Shown piece after piece: positions 50,307 through 58,461 of a stretch of DNA of 64,000 bases (position 1 is its first letter; each line of letters begins with the position of its first letter). Position numbers and translations under genes: made by a program. The notes under the pieces were generated by a model that did no database searches, was not told the DNA's origin, and saw nothing but the letters and a program-made list of their open reading frames with translations. The DNA comes from Streptomyces sp. DH12. Its GTDB lineage: Bacteria; Actinomycetota; Actinomycetes; Streptomycetales; Streptomycetaceae. Where the stretch lies: positions 27,743 to 91,742 of the forward strand of contig NZ_JAHWGT010000029.1 in NCBI RefSeq assembly GCF_020873895.1, written 5' to 3'.

Positions 50307-51329
50307 ATGGGTGGGTTCGACAAAGTTCCACGAGGATTGTCCGACGAGGCGCGGCGCCTGTACGCCCGGATCGCCCGTCAGGAGCCCGTCGGCGACGGGG
50401 ACAAGGCGGTGCTGGAGGAGCTGGCTGCCTGGGACCTGGTGGCCGTGGACCCGGCCGCGCCGGGCACGCCGGTCGTCCTGGACCCGCAGCAAGCGGCCCG
50501 GCACCGCGTGGACGCCGGCCTGCAGGCCCTGGCGGAGGCCGCGGAAGCCCTGGCGAGGGTGCCGCGGATGGCCGCGGAGCTGAGCGGGGAGTTCGAGCGG
50601 TCGAAGTGGTGGTCCGGCCCGGCGAGCGAGTTTCTCGCCGAGGTGTCGCTGGTGAACGCGCGGATCGGGCAGGCGCTGGGCAGCGCCGAGGTGGAGCTGC
50701 TGACCGCCCAGCCCGGGGGCTCGCGAACCCGGGAGCAGGTCGCAGCGGCCCTGGAGCAGGACGGCGGAGCGCTCGCGCGGGGGGTGCGGATCCGGTCGCT
50801 GTACCGGGACGTGGTCCGCGACGACGTGGTGACGCGGGAGTACGCGTCGGTGATGTCGGGGCGAGGGGCGGAGTTCCGTACGCAGATCGGCCCGTTCCCC
50901 CGCATGGTGATCATCGACCGGCGGGAGGCGTTCATCTCCGAGCCGCTGGTGGAGGACGCGGCGCCGCACGCCGCGCGGCATGTCCGGGACCGGGCGATGG
51001 TCGCCTTCATCGTCGAGGTGTTCGAGGAGGTGTGGCGCCGGTCGGAGCAGTGGGAGGGCGAGGGCCGGCCCGCGGACGGCGGCGGGCTGGGGGCGGGGGC
51101 GCCGCTGCGTACGACGGCGCTTCAGCGGGAGATCCTGCTGGACCTGGAGAACGGGGTGATGCAGCAGGCGACCGCGGCCCGGCTGGGGATCAGCCTGCGC
51201 AGGTTGACGGCGGAGGTGCAGTACCTGAAGTCGGTGTGGGGGGCGCCGTCGCTGCCGGCGTTGGCGGCGCGGTGGGTGCGCTCCCCGGACCGCAGGCTCG
51301 TCGACGACGTGGCCCGGACCGGCCCGTAG
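50307..51329 (+). CDS. LuxR-type regulator with PLD-like sensor region
   Basis: This 340-residue protein starts at ATG. The N-terminal half includes a TrmB-like HTH region (SDEARRLYARIARQEPVGDG), the middle has VRIRSLYRDVVRDDVVTREYA, and MVIIDRREAFI is like the PLD-type domain of a Streptomyces LuxR regulator group. The C-terminus is a degenerate LuxR HTH (REILLDLENGVMQQATAARLGISLRRL). It is divergent from the DSIWG peptide gene with 245 bp between, so it may sense that peptide or its processed form. Confidence 0.75.
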   Translation: MGGFDKVPRGLSDEARRLYARIARQEPVGDGDKAVLEELAAWDLVAVDPAAPGTPVVLDPQQAARHRVDAGLQALAEAAEALARVPRMAAELSGEFERSKWWSGPASEFLAEVSLVNARIGQALGSAEVELLTAQPGGSRTREQVAAALEQDGGALARGVRIRSLYRDVVRDDVVTREYASVMSGRGAEFRTQIGPFPRMVIIDRREAFISEPLVEDAAPHAARHVRDRAMVAFIVEVFEEVWRRSEQWEGEGRPADGGGLGAGAPLRTTALQREILLDLENGVMQQATAARLGISLRRLTAEVQYLKSVWGAPSLPALAARWVRSPDRRLVDDVARTGP

Positions 51330-51358
51330 CCGCAGCGGGCCGGGGCGGGCGCCGGGAG

Positions 51359-52054
51359 CTACGAGTCCGAGTCGGACGGGGTGAGGTCCTTGAGCGGGTA
51401 CGCCCGGACGCCAATCATGAACACCGTGGTGGTGTACCAGTCCTTGGCAATCGGGACGAGAGCAGCGTTCTGGGAGGAGTTCGTCAGGAACTGGTCGGCT
51501 TCGTCGTACACGCGGCGCACCAGGCGGTCGTAGTCCTTCAGCGGGTCCATCGTGAGGTGAAGGTGTGCCCCGTTCTCGCGCAGGCGCGGGCGCACGGTGT
51601 CGCGCAGGTCCTCCCACGTGTTGTGCAGGGCCCGGATGTCCCGCCAGTAATTCATGATCACGGGTTGCATGCGGTTGTGGACCTCGACCGGGTCGTCCGT
51701 CCAGTCTGCGGTCTCGAGCCAGGCGAGTTCGCGGCACATCGCTTGGATGCGTTCCCGTGTGGCGTCGTACTCGGCGACGGTTCTCTCGGCGAGACGCCAG
51801 GCCGCCCGACGCTGGGCGGCCTCGGCGTGCGGCTCGGCCAGGTAGTTGAGTATGAGCAGGGCGAACGGCACGGCGAAGCACAGGCCGGTCAGGCTGGAGA
51901 GCAGGTTTGTGACGTAGGACCAGCCCTCCCACCACCCGCCCTTGTCGCCGGCGATGCCGAGCGCAGCGAGGGCCAGGCCCAGGGGGACGCCGATGTAGGT
52001 GACCTTCTTGGTCGCCGACGGCGCCTCGGTCCAAATCTTCCGCATCTCACCCAC
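51359..52054 (-). CDS. Two-span membrane protein
   Basis: The GTG at 52054 has GAGGGGG upstream; an ATG at 52045 is an alternative. The 231-residue protein has two N-terminal transmembrane helices (TYIGVPLGLALAALGIAGD, and LTGLCFAVPFALLILNYLA) and a long helical cytoplasmic part rich in Arg and Trp (AAQRRAAWRLAERTVAEYDA). No family is recognised. It converges on the regulator gene 29 bases away. Confidence 0.65.
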   Translation of the reverse strand: MGEMRKIWTEAPSATKKVTYIGVPLGLALAALGIAGDKGGWWEGWSYVTNLLSSLTGLCFAVPFALLILNYLAEPHAEAAQRRAAWRLAERTVAEYDATRERIQAMCRELAWLETADWTDDPVEVHNRMQPVIMNYWRDIRALHNTWEDLRDTVRPRLRENGAHLHLTMDPLKDYDRLVRRVYDEADQFLTNSSQNAALVPIAKDWYTTTVFMIGVRAYPLKDLTPSDSDS

Positions 52055-52110
52055 TGGGCCCCCTCGTGTGGTTGCCGGTGATCGTAGCCTCGGCGGGCCC
52101 CGGGTGCGGG

Positions 52111-52437
52111 TCACAGGAGGTGGACGGTCAGGGGGACGTCGGTGATGCGGCGCCGGGCGACGTAGTCGCGGCGGGGCCGGGTGGCCGGTCGGGCAGGGAA
52201 GTCGAACAGGTAGGTGCGCCGCCGCGGCGGGCGGGGCTGGCGCCTCGGCCGGGACGCGACCGGCGCGCGGGACGGTGTGGGCGGCGTGGGCGCGGCCGGG
52301 GGCGGCGGGTCGCCCCACAGGGTGCCCTGCACCCACGCCAGCGCGATGGTGGTCTGCCCGTCCAGCCGGTCCGGCGGCGGCGCGGCCAGGCGCTCCTCGG
52401 CGGCCCTGATCCGGGCCCGGGCCCTCGACGGTGTCAT
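52111..52437 (-). CDS. Hypothetical basic proline-rich protein
   Basis: The ATG at 52437 follows CAGGGGGATGC. The 108-residue protein has a helical start (TPSRARARIRAAEERLAA) and then a Pro/Arg-rich tail (ASRPRRQPRPPRRRTYLFD). It may be largely disordered. No function can be assigned. Confidence 0.5.
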   Translation of the reverse strand: MTPSRARARIRAAEERLAAPPPDRLDGQTTIALAWVQGTLWGDPPPPAAPTPPTPSRAPVASRPRRQPRPPRRRTYLFDFPARPATRPRRDYVARRRITDVPLTVHLL

Positions 52438-52463
52438 GCATCCCCCTGCGGAAGGCGAGTAGG

Positions 52464-53159
52464 TCAGATCAGGGCGGGCCGGGTCGGCTGGAGGATCTCG
52501 CCGTCGGAGGCGACGAGCCGGAGCTTGGGGAACGCCTTCGGCTTCTCCTGCCCTGGCACCTCGGGCCACTCGTCGGCGGAGAGGCCGTACGACGGCGGCT
52601 CCCAGCCGGAGGTGTGCCGGATCAGCTCCATCGCCTTGCGGTACTTCGCCTCCCAGTTCGAGGCGAAGAACAGCGGCAGCAGACCGCCGAGGTTCGGGAT
52701 CGGCTCCGGCGCGCGGGCGAGGGAGCCTCGGGCGCGTTCTTCGATCGGCCGGCCGTACTCCCGGCAGCGGGGCCGCCCGCAGAACCCCCAGGACCGGGCC
52801 CAGCCGGTGACGGGGTCGAACTCGCAGAACCCGATGAGCGTGGTGCGGCCGCACAGGCGCTTCGCGCGGACCATGGGCGCCTGGCAGCCCCGCGGGCTGT
52901 TGTCGTGGAGACGTGAGTCGTAGCGGGGGACGTCGTCGGCGATGAGCTGCCACATGCGCTTGTTGTCGGCGTTGAGGATGTCCCGGGTCCGGGTCCAGGT
53001 GCCGAGGGTGGGGTCGTGGCGGCGCGGGTCGCGGAGGGTGACCCAGCCGAGGGCGAGGATCAGGTCGCGGGTTCCGGCCGGCATGCGGCGCTCCGCGTAG
53101 ACGCGGGTGGTGAGCTGGTCGTAGCGGGCCATCGCGTCGCGGTCGTCGATGGTGGTCAC
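52464..53159 (-). CDS. Hypothetical protein with cysteine cluster
   Basis: This 231-residue protein starts at GTG after GGAGGTGCCCCG. It contains RGCQAPMVRAKRLCGRT, FCEFDPVTG and WGFCGRPRCREYG, a likely zinc site with at least four cysteines. The C-terminus is helix-rich with SNWEAKYRKAMELIRHTSGW. It may be a nucleic-acid-binding protein. The family is not recognised. Confidence 0.6.
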   Translation of the reverse strand: MTTIDDRDAMARYDQLTTRVYAERRMPAGTRDLILALGWVTLRDPRRHDPTLGTWTRTRDILNADNKRMWQLIADDVPRYDSRLHDNSPRGCQAPMVRAKRLCGRTTLIGFCEFDPVTGWARSWGFCGRPRCREYGRPIEERARGSLARAPEPIPNLGGLLPLFFASNWEAKYRKAMELIRHTSGWEPPSYGLSADEWPEVPGQEKPKAFPKLRLVASDGEILQPTRPALI

Positions 53160-53254
53160 CGGGGCACCTCCTGCGTGGTGGCGTGGGCGTAGGGCTGGGG
53201 GATGGTCAAGGCCCTCACCGGTGTCTCTCTGGGGCCGGCTGGACGGGTCGCGGG

Positions 53255-53497
53255 TTACGTCGGCCAGGTGTCGGGCGGGGGGACGAGGAGCGGGGTGGTG
53301 CGCTCCTCGATGACGGGGCCGTAGCGCGTGTGCCCGCGGTCGAGGAGGTATGCGTCGTAGCGCAGGAGCTGCTCGCCGTCCGGCTGGGTGATGACGCGGA
53401 TCATGCCGTGCTGGACGACGGTGCCCGGGTCGACGTGGTTGGCGGTCAGCCAGTCGGCGATGGCCCGCAGGCGGGCCTGGCTGGCGAAGCGGGGCAT
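53255..53497 (-). CDS. Hypothetical protein
   Basis: This is an 80-residue protein starting at ATG after AAGGAGACGCCC. A short helical start (RFASQARLRAIADWLTANHV) is followed by strands (VVQHGMIRVITQPDGEQLLR). No domain is recognised. Confidence 0.6.
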   Translation of the reverse strand: MPRFASQARLRAIADWLTANHVDPGTVVQHGMIRVITQPDGEQLLRYDAYLLDRGHTRYGPVIEERTTPLLVPPPDTWPT

Positions 53498-53579
53498 GGG
53501 CGTCTCCTTGGGTACGGTGGTGGATCGTTCGGGGCGCGTCCGGCCTGGGGAGGTCTGTGGGCGCGCCCCGCCGCGTTGC

Positions 53580-54122
53580 TCAGGACCGGGCGAGCTGGTC
53601 GAGGAAGCGGGCGCGTGCGAGGTTGTGGCGGGCGTCGGCGAGGGCGTTGTGCAGGCCGTCGGGCTGTTCGGGCAGCTGCGGGTTGCCGAGCCGCTCGGCC
53701 TCCTGGCGCAGGTCGTTCGTCCACATCGGGATCCCGGTGGGGAGGTCGATCATGCGGCCGAAGAGCTGGGCGAGGACGACGTGGTCGTAGGCGCCGTACC
53801 AGGCCCACAGCTGCGGGTCGGGGGTGTCGGTGATGAACCGGCGGACGCGGCTCGCGATGACGTCGCGGGGCTGGACGGCCGGGTGGGCGTAGTCGAACAG
53901 CCACGACTTCGGCATGTGGAGGATCCTGTCGCCGTGGGCCCGGGGCAGGCCCGGCACGACGTTCTTCATCAGCCACGGGTGCTTGCGGATCTTCCTGATG
54001 GGCATGTCGCGGTTGACGAGGTACAGCTCGGCGCCGTCGTTCTCGCGGACCATGCCGATGCTGATCAGGTCGATGGTGCGGCCGTCCTCGAGGAACTCGC
54101 AGTCGTAGAAGACTCGGGTCAC
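53580..54122 (-). CDS. 3'-5' exoribonuclease, Rv2179c-like
   Basis: This 180-residue protein starts at GTG after AGAGGAGAGAACC. It has the DEDDh exonuclease start FYDCEFLEDGRTIDLISIGMV (Asp7, Glu9), AWYGAYDHVVLAQLFGRM in the middle, and LHNALADARHNLARARF with the catalytic His and Asp at the end. This order matches Rv2179c-type exoribonucleases of Actinobacteria, which trim RNA 3' ends. Phage copies may process host or phage RNA. Confidence 0.85.
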   Translation of the reverse strand: MTRVFYDCEFLEDGRTIDLISIGMVRENDGAELYLVNRDMPIRKIRKHPWLMKNVVPGLPRAHGDRILHMPKSWLFDYAHPAVQPRDVIASRVRRFITDTPDPQLWAWYGAYDHVVLAQLFGRMIDLPTGIPMWTNDLRQEAERLGNPQLPEQPDGLHNALADARHNLARARFLDQLARS

Positions 54123-54148
54123 GGTTCTCTCCTCTGGGGTGCGGGACC

Positions 54149-54162
54149 GGGGGGGGGGGGGG
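54149..54162. repeat. Run of 14 G residues
   Basis: Fourteen consecutive G (plus strand) lie between two minus-strand genes, about 30 bases upstream of the exoribonuclease start. It is the longest single-base run I noticed. It may vary in length between cells, form a G-quadruplex-like structure, or reflect a sequencing problem. Confidence 0.7.
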
Positions 54163-54189
54163 CTGGTAGGGGCGGCGCCCCGGCGGGGG

Positions 54190-55050
54190 TCAGGACTGCG
54201 GGTCGGGCTGCCCGGGGCAAATCCACGGGTAGAGGACCGTCTTGTCGATCTCCGGGCGGCAGGCGGGGCAGTCCTCGGCGTTGCCTCTGCCGCCGATGTG
54301 CACGGCCGGCTGCTGCTCGGCCAGCTGCCGGACGGTGACGGTGGTAATGCGCTCGACGAGGCGGTGGACGAAGTCGGGCATGCGCTCGCGGTGGCGCTGG
54401 AGCCGCTGCTCGGCGACGGTCCGGTCCTGGTTCGGGCCGCTGCTCATCTCCCAGGTGCCGTCGGGCTGCTGAGTCTGGAGGAGGTACTCGACGGCGCGGC
54501 GGACGGTGCCAGCGGCCGGGGTGGGGCCGGCGGGCCCGTCGAGGGCGATGCGGACGGTTTCCATCGCGGCGTCCCAGCCGCCCGGCCAGGCCCCGGTGGT
54601 GGGCGATCCGGGCGGCGGCGGGGTGTCGGTGGCGGCACGCACGCGGTCGAGGGCAGCCTCGGCGGCCCACAGGTCCGGGAGAATCGCCTGGACGTGCCGC
54701 TTGTTGCCGGCGGCGACGTGCTCCAGCGTCACGACGCGGGCGCGCAGCTGCTGCATCTCGTCGTCCCGCACGGCCAGCACGGCGTCGGCCTCGCCGAGGT
54801 GGTGAGCGGACGGCACGTCGTTCACGCTGAGGCCGTGGTGATTGTCGTACCGGTGGATCGCCTTGGCGTACTGGTAGCGGCGGCTGACCGAGATGGGCTC
54901 GTCGTGCTGGCCGCACTCACCGACGCCGCCCGGGGCGTGGCAGTCCTGGCACGGCGTCTCAGCGGCCTCCAGCCGGTCGTACAGGGCGTCGAGCATGTCG
55001 TCGGTCATCTCGTCCAGCCGGGGGCGGCGGGGCGGCTCGGTGGCGGTCAC
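54190..55050 (-). CDS. Hypothetical protein with CxxC motifs
   Basis: The GTG at 55050 overlaps the upstream stop as GTGA and is preferred over a longer start. The 286-residue protein has TPCQDCHAPGGVGECGQH near residue 32 and DCPACRPEIDKTVLYPWIC near the C-terminus, with a helical middle (DEMQQLRARVVTLEHVAAG). The two cysteine clusters could bind zinc. Family not recognised. Confidence 0.6.
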   Translation of the reverse strand: MTATEPPRRPRLDEMTDDMLDALYDRLEAAETPCQDCHAPGGVGECGQHDEPISVSRRYQYAKAIHRYDNHHGLSVNDVPSAHHLGEADAVLAVRDDEMQQLRARVVTLEHVAAGNKRHVQAILPDLWAAEAALDRVRAATDTPPPPGSPTTGAWPGGWDAAMETVRIALDGPAGPTPAAGTVRRAVEYLLQTQQPDGTWEMSSGPNQDRTVAEQRLQRHRERMPDFVHRLVERITTVTVRQLAEQQPAVHIGGRGNAEDCPACRPEIDKTVLYPWICPGQPDPQS

Positions 55051-55346
55051 GCCCCCTCCTCCTCGTCGAGGGTGAAGTCGACCCACTGGTAGCCGGATGC
55101 GTCGTCGACTTCGCCGGGGCGCAGGACGTAGCCGTAGCGCATGGCGATCAGGTCGATCTGGGGCAGGTACTCGGGGCGCACGTAGCGGGGCTGGGGCGTG
55201 GCGCCGTGCTCGGCCAGCGCGGCGAGTTCGGCGATCAGCTGTCCGCAGGTGGCCCCGGCGACGAATGCGGCGTCGTCGTAGGGGCCGCCGTTGCTCTGCA
55301 CGATCACGAAGGGCATGACGAGCTGGGCGTCGGGCTCGTGGGTCAC
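55047..55346 (-). CDS. Conserved-looking hypothetical protein
   Basis: This 99-residue protein starts at GTG in a GTGA overlap. It reads VMPFVIVQSNGGPYDDAAFV, then GQLIAELAALAEHGATPQPR, then YLPQIDLIAMRYGYVLRPGE. It looks like a compact alpha-beta protein of a small Streptomyces family, function unknown. An ATG at 55316 is an alternative start. Confidence 0.6.
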   Translation of the reverse strand: MTHEPDAQLVMPFVIVQSNGGPYDDAAFVAGATCGQLIAELAALAEHGATPQPRYVRPEYLPQIDLIAMRYGYVLRPGEVDDASGYQWVDFTLDEEEGA

Positions 55347-55489
55347 AGGGTCTCCAGGACGTCGTGGATGGTCCGGCCGGCGAGGGTGTCGCGGCGGGCG
55401 GGGCTGCGGCCGTAGCCGATGAGGGCGGTCTCGGGCGGCTCCGGCTCGTCGTCGTCGGGGAGGGGCGGTTCCTCCCAGCAGGCGGTCAC
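55343..55489 (-). CDS. Small protein (48 aa)
   Basis: It starts at GTG in a GTGA overlap with the gene before it and ends in another with the gene after it. The 48-residue product is acidic at first (LPDDDEPEPPETALIGYGRS) and basic at the end. Coupling on both sides supports translation. Function unknown. Confidence 0.55.
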   Translation of the reverse strand: MTACWEEPPLPDDDEPEPPETALIGYGRSPARRDTLAGRTIHDVLETL

Positions 55490-55836
55490 GGCTGGCTGCC
55501 GAGGATCTGCCGGGCCACCGCGAGGGGCAGGGCGGCAACGGTGTCCTGCCAGTCGGGGTGAGTGGATACAGCCAGGTGCTCGGCGGTCGCCTCCAGCCAG
55601 TCGGCGAGCGCGGCGCCGACGCCGGGGTGCATGGTGGCGATGTAGCGGGCGTCCTCCTCGCGGACAAAATCCGCCAGATAAGGACCATCCGGACGCGCGA
55701 GCGGCGCTTGGGCGACGGCCCAGCCGCCAACGAGGATGTCGGGGGTGGCGAGCCAGGGCCCGCTGGTGGCGTGCGTCGTCAGGGCGCGCAGCTTCTCGAC
55801 GGCGGCGCGCAGGGTCTCGGCGGGGGTGGTGGTCAC
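55486..55836 (-). CDS. Hypothetical protein
   Basis: The GTG at 55836 gives 116 residues and a GTGA overlap. The sequence opens AETLRAAVEKLRALTTHATS and continues GPWLATPD, then REEDARYIATMHPGVGAALA. This pattern is common among small Streptomyces phage and plasmid proteins (helix, short loop, helix). Function unknown. Confidence 0.6.
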   Translation of the reverse strand: MTTTPAETLRAAVEKLRALTTHATSGPWLATPDILVGGWAVAQAPLARPDGPYLADFVREEDARYIATMHPGVGAALADWLEATAEHLAVSTHPDWQDTVAALPLAVARQILGSQP

Positions 55837-55940
55837 GGGCGGTATCTCCAGTCGTGGATGCGGCGGGTGAGGGTGTAGGCGCCGGCGGTGGTGGCCGAGA
55901 CGGCCAGCCACACGCCGACGAGGTACAGGACCGCGGTCAC
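55833..55940 (-). CDS. Micro membrane protein (35 aa)
   Basis: It starts at GTG in a GTGA overlap and ends in one. The 35 residues are one transmembrane helix (AVLYLVGVWLAVSATTAGAY) and a short basic tail (RRIHDWRYRP). Coupled on both sides. Function unknown. Confidence 0.45.
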   Translation of the reverse strand: MTAVLYLVGVWLAVSATTAGAYTLTRRIHDWRYRP

Positions 55941-56116
55941 TGCGGGGGCTCGGAGGGGAGTTCGGCGAGCGTCATGACGTAGGTCGGCAGGTCGTCGCCG
56001 TCGAGCGGCAACAGGGCCAGGACGAGGCCGCGGGCGGCGAGCCAGCGTTCGAAGTGCGGCCACACGGTGGGGTGGACGACGACCTGGCGGACCTCGTCGG
56101 GCGCGGGCGCGGCCAT
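55937..56116 (-). CDS. Small protein (59 aa)
   Basis: The ATG at 56116 overlaps the upstream stop as TGATG. The 59-residue product (EVRQVVVHPTVWPHFERWLA, then DDLPTYVMTLAE) has an alternating strand-helix pattern. Function unknown. It lies inside the same coupled gene string. Confidence 0.55.
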   Translation of the reverse strand: MAAPAPDEVRQVVVHPTVWPHFERWLAARGLVLALLPLDGDDLPTYVMTLAELPSEPPQ

Positions 56117-56598
56117 CAGCGGGTCTCCTCGATGGTCCAGGTGGTGGTCTCCCGGACGACGCGGCGCTCCACCGGCCGGCCGTCGCGGCACTTCGGGTGG
56201 TGGGTGTCGAGGAGCGCGCGGCGGGCGTGCGCCTCGTCGGAGCTGCCGAAGGGCATGCCGGGCGCCCACTCGTCGGCGTCGGGGTCACGGGTCTCGACAC
56301 GCCACCGGGAGTACGCGGGGCGGGCGTCGGGGGCGGCGGCCACGCCGAGGGTCGGGTACAGGTCGGGGAAGGCCCGGCAGGCGTCGACCACGATGTAGGT
56401 GATCCGGCTGTCCTTCGGGATCCGCTCGCCGCTGGGGTGCTGCATGCCCTGGACGTAGCCCATGACGGCCGCGTCCTTGACGAGGGCCCGCTCGCGGTCC
56501 GTGAGCGCGGCCCAGAGGGCGGCTGCGGCCTCGGCGCGGTCGTTGTCCCGCTTCTCCAGGTAGGAGATCAGGGGGGCGGGGAGGTCGGTGGCGGCCAT
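56116..56598 (-). CDS. Hypothetical protein
   Basis: The ATG at 56598 overlaps the upstream stop as TGATG. The 160-residue protein is helical in its first half (PLISYLEKRDNDRAEAAAAL, then VKDAAVMGYVQGMQHPSGER) and has a strand-rich end (RRVVRETTTWTIEE). No motif identifies it. Confidence 0.6.
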   Translation of the reverse strand: MAATDLPAPLISYLEKRDNDRAEAAAALWAALTDRERALVKDAAVMGYVQGMQHPSGERIPKDSRITYIVVDACRAFPDLYPTLGVAAAPDARPAYSRWRVETRDPDADEWAPGMPFGSSDEAHARRALLDTHHPKCRDGRPVERRVVRETTTWTIEETR

Positions 56599-57122
56599 CA
56601 GCGGGTCTCCTCGGCGATCCGGGCGGCGGCCGGGGTGGTGCGCTGGTCCGGGTGGACGACGCGGTGGAACCCGGCGGTCCACTGCTCGCAGTCGCAGAAC
56701 ACCGAGCGGTCCGGGTGGATGGTGCAGCCGTGGCGGTATCGGTCGACCGCGGCGGCGAGCCTCGGGTGCGCGGGCCGGACGAGCCCGACGCTGCCCGAGA
56801 CGCCCGGGTGGCCGTTCCAGGTACCGGTGGACTCGAAACCGCGGCGGTACAGCTCCCGGACGAGGGTGGGCAGTTCGCCGGGCTCCAGCGGGTTGGCGGG
56901 CGTCTGCTGGGTGTTGGGGCCGTTGTCGACCCACTCGACGTTGATGACGTCCACGGAGACGACGGGACGGTGCTGCGCACCGGACGGGCAGAAGCCGTAC
57001 CAGCGGTTCGCCTCCGGCAGGTGCAGTTGGATGCCGTGGTGCTGCTGGTGGGCGTCGTCGGGCTGCACGGTGTCGTAGAGCCAGCCGAGGCCGGTGTCGA
57101 GGATGCGGGCGAGGTCGGTCAC
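56598..57122 (-). CDS. Hypothetical protein
   Basis: The GTG at 57122 follows GAGGAGACACCCC. The 174-residue protein has WYGFCPSGAQHRPVVSVDVI, then LVRELYRRGFESTG, then a Cys-x-Cys near SVFCDCEQW. It heads the chain of coupled genes that runs down to 54190. No family is recognised. Confidence 0.6.
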   Translation of the reverse strand: MTDLARILDTGLGWLYDTVQPDDAHQQHHGIQLHLPEANRWYGFCPSGAQHRPVVSVDVINVEWVDNGPNTQQTPANPLEPGELPTLVRELYRRGFESTGTWNGHPGVSGSVGLVRPAHPRLAAAVDRYRHGCTIHPDRSVFCDCEQWTAGFHRVVHPDQRTTPAAARIAEETR

Positions 57123-57160
57123 GGGGTGTCTCCTCGGGGTGGTGTGGTGGGATGGGTGCC

Positions 57161-57195
57161 GGGCCGCCCCCTCGGTTGCTGCGAGGGGGCGGCCC
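57161..57195 (-). terminator. Perfect 14-bp hairpin
   Basis: GGGCCGCCCCCTCG at 57161-57174 pairs perfectly with CGAGGGGGCGGCCC at 57182-57195. It lies between the end of the gene at 57209 and the start of the next minus-strand gene, and probably separates two transcripts. Confidence 0.8.
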
Positions 57196-57208
57196 TTCTG
57201 CGTGTGGG

Positions 57209-57577
57209 TCAGAACCGCCACCAGCCGTCGTAGCCGGGCGGCACGGCCGGGTACGCGGCGAGCATCGGCCGCAGCACCTCCAGGTGCTGCTCCATCACGG
57301 CGGGCTCCTGCGCGCCCCAGTACCAGGCGCCGTCCCACCGGCCCTCACACCTGCCGCCGTACCGGCCGTCGTCGTGCCGGGCCAGGAACTCGGCCGCGCT
57401 GGTGGGGAGGGGGCGCTGGATGTCCCAGAGGTGGCCGATGCAGGCGACGGTGGAACCGTTGCGGCGCCGGTACCAGACGGCGTTGATGCGCGCCCGGGAC
57501 GGGGCCTGGGTGTGGAGGCTGGTCAGGTCGACGGCGTAGGGGCGGCGGGAGATCAGGAATCGGTCGTCGCGGATCAC
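57209..57577 (-). CDS. Hypothetical protein
   Basis: This 122-residue protein starts at GTG after GAAGGAGCACCCACCC. It is Trp- and Arg-rich (INAVWYRRRNGSTVACIGHL, then RWDGAWYWGAQEPAVMEQHL). The strand-rich pattern gives no family. It stands alone between a terminator and the next gene. Confidence 0.6.
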   Translation of the reverse strand: MIRDDRFLISRRPYAVDLTSLHTQAPSRARINAVWYRRRNGSTVACIGHLWDIQRPLPTSAAEFLARHDDGRYGGRCEGRWDGAWYWGAQEPAVMEQHLEVLRPMLAAYPAVPPGYDGWWRF

Positions 57578-57625
57578 GGGTGGGTGCTCCTTCGTGCGCG
57601 CGCGGCGCTGTGGAACCGGATGCGG

Positions 57626-57949
57626 TCAGGCGTTGGGGTGCTGGCCGCCCGCGTCGCGGAGCAGCCGCAGCAGGTGCTCGGTGCCGCCCGGTCCGATCTG
57701 GTTGGCGGCCGTCATCGCGTTGCGGGTCCAGTCGGCGAGCGGGGCGACGGCCTTGGCGGCGGTGTGGGCGGCGTCGGCGGTCTCGAAGCTGGCGAGGGCG
57801 GCGCCCTCGTGGTGGGCGAGGATCCAGCGGTACGGCGAGAGGGGGCTGACGCTGGCCGGGGTCTCGTAGATGTGGAGGCCGGGGGCGGGTTCGGTCGCCT
57901 GGACGGTGATCTGGCCGGCCGAGGTGTCGAGGCTGTGGGTGAGGGTCAT
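57626..57949 (-). CDS. Hypothetical protein
   Basis: This is a 107-residue protein starting at ATG after CAGGAGCACCCG. It opens with strands (QITVQATEPAPGLHIYETPA) and then has helices (FETADAAHTAAKAVAPLADW, NQIGPGGTEHLLRLLRDAGG). No family is recognised. Confidence 0.6.
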   Translation of the reverse strand: MTLTHSLDTSAGQITVQATEPAPGLHIYETPASVSPLSPYRWILAHHEGAALASFETADAAHTAAKAVAPLADWTRNAMTAANQIGPGGTEHLLRLLRDAGGQHPNA

Positions 57950-58038
57950 CGGGTGCTCCTGGTGGGTGGTGGGTGGCCAGGCGGGGGTGTGGCTGCCGGG
58001 GCAGGCCCGGCCGTGGGTGCGGTGGAGGGGCTGGCCGG

Positions 58039-58428
58039 TCAGGCGGCGGGGTCGACTTCGGGGTGGGTGAAGGCGACGGGCTTGCCCAGGGCGCGGGCGT
58101 AGTCGATCTCGGCGCGGGTGGAGTCGCCGATGTAGTCGCCGACGACGAGGACCCGGTCGGCGAGGCGGATCTTCGCGCGGTGGAGTCCGTCGAGGCGCCG
58201 CTTGCCGCGGTCAGCGGTGTCGGGGTCGGCCCACAGGGGGTGGGGGTTCTTCATGTCGCAGCCGGGCTTGACGACGATGTGGCCGGCGAAGGTGAGCTCT
58301 TGGTCGACGGCGGTCATGGCGTCCATGAAGCGGGTGCTGCCGCAGATGCAGACGATCTCCGGGAGGGCGAGGCGGGCCTTGGCGTCGGCGAGCTTCTCTT
58401 CCGGGGTGAGGAGCTGGGGGTAGGCCAT
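58039..58428 (-). CDS. Nucleoside deoxyribosyltransferase-like protein
   Basis: This 129-residue protein starts at ATG after CAGGAGACCGCC. The pattern VCICGSTRFMDAMTAVDQEL, AGHIVVKPG, LHRAKIRLADRVLVVGDYIG and TRAEIDYARALGKPV is that of the nucleoside 2-deoxyribosyltransferase/DUF4406 fold. It may bind or split a nucleotide such as NAD or a deoxynucleoside. It is the only gene behind the minus-strand member of the TTGCGT regulon, so its expression should follow that regulon. Confidence 0.75.
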   Translation of the reverse strand: MAYPQLLTPEEKLADAKARLALPEIVCICGSTRFMDAMTAVDQELTFAGHIVVKPGCDMKNPHPLWADPDTADRGKRRLDGLHRAKIRLADRVLVVGDYIGDSTRAEIDYARALGKPVAFTHPEVDPAA

Positions 58429-58461
58429 GGCGGTCTCCTGGGTGGGTGTGGGAAGGCTCTG

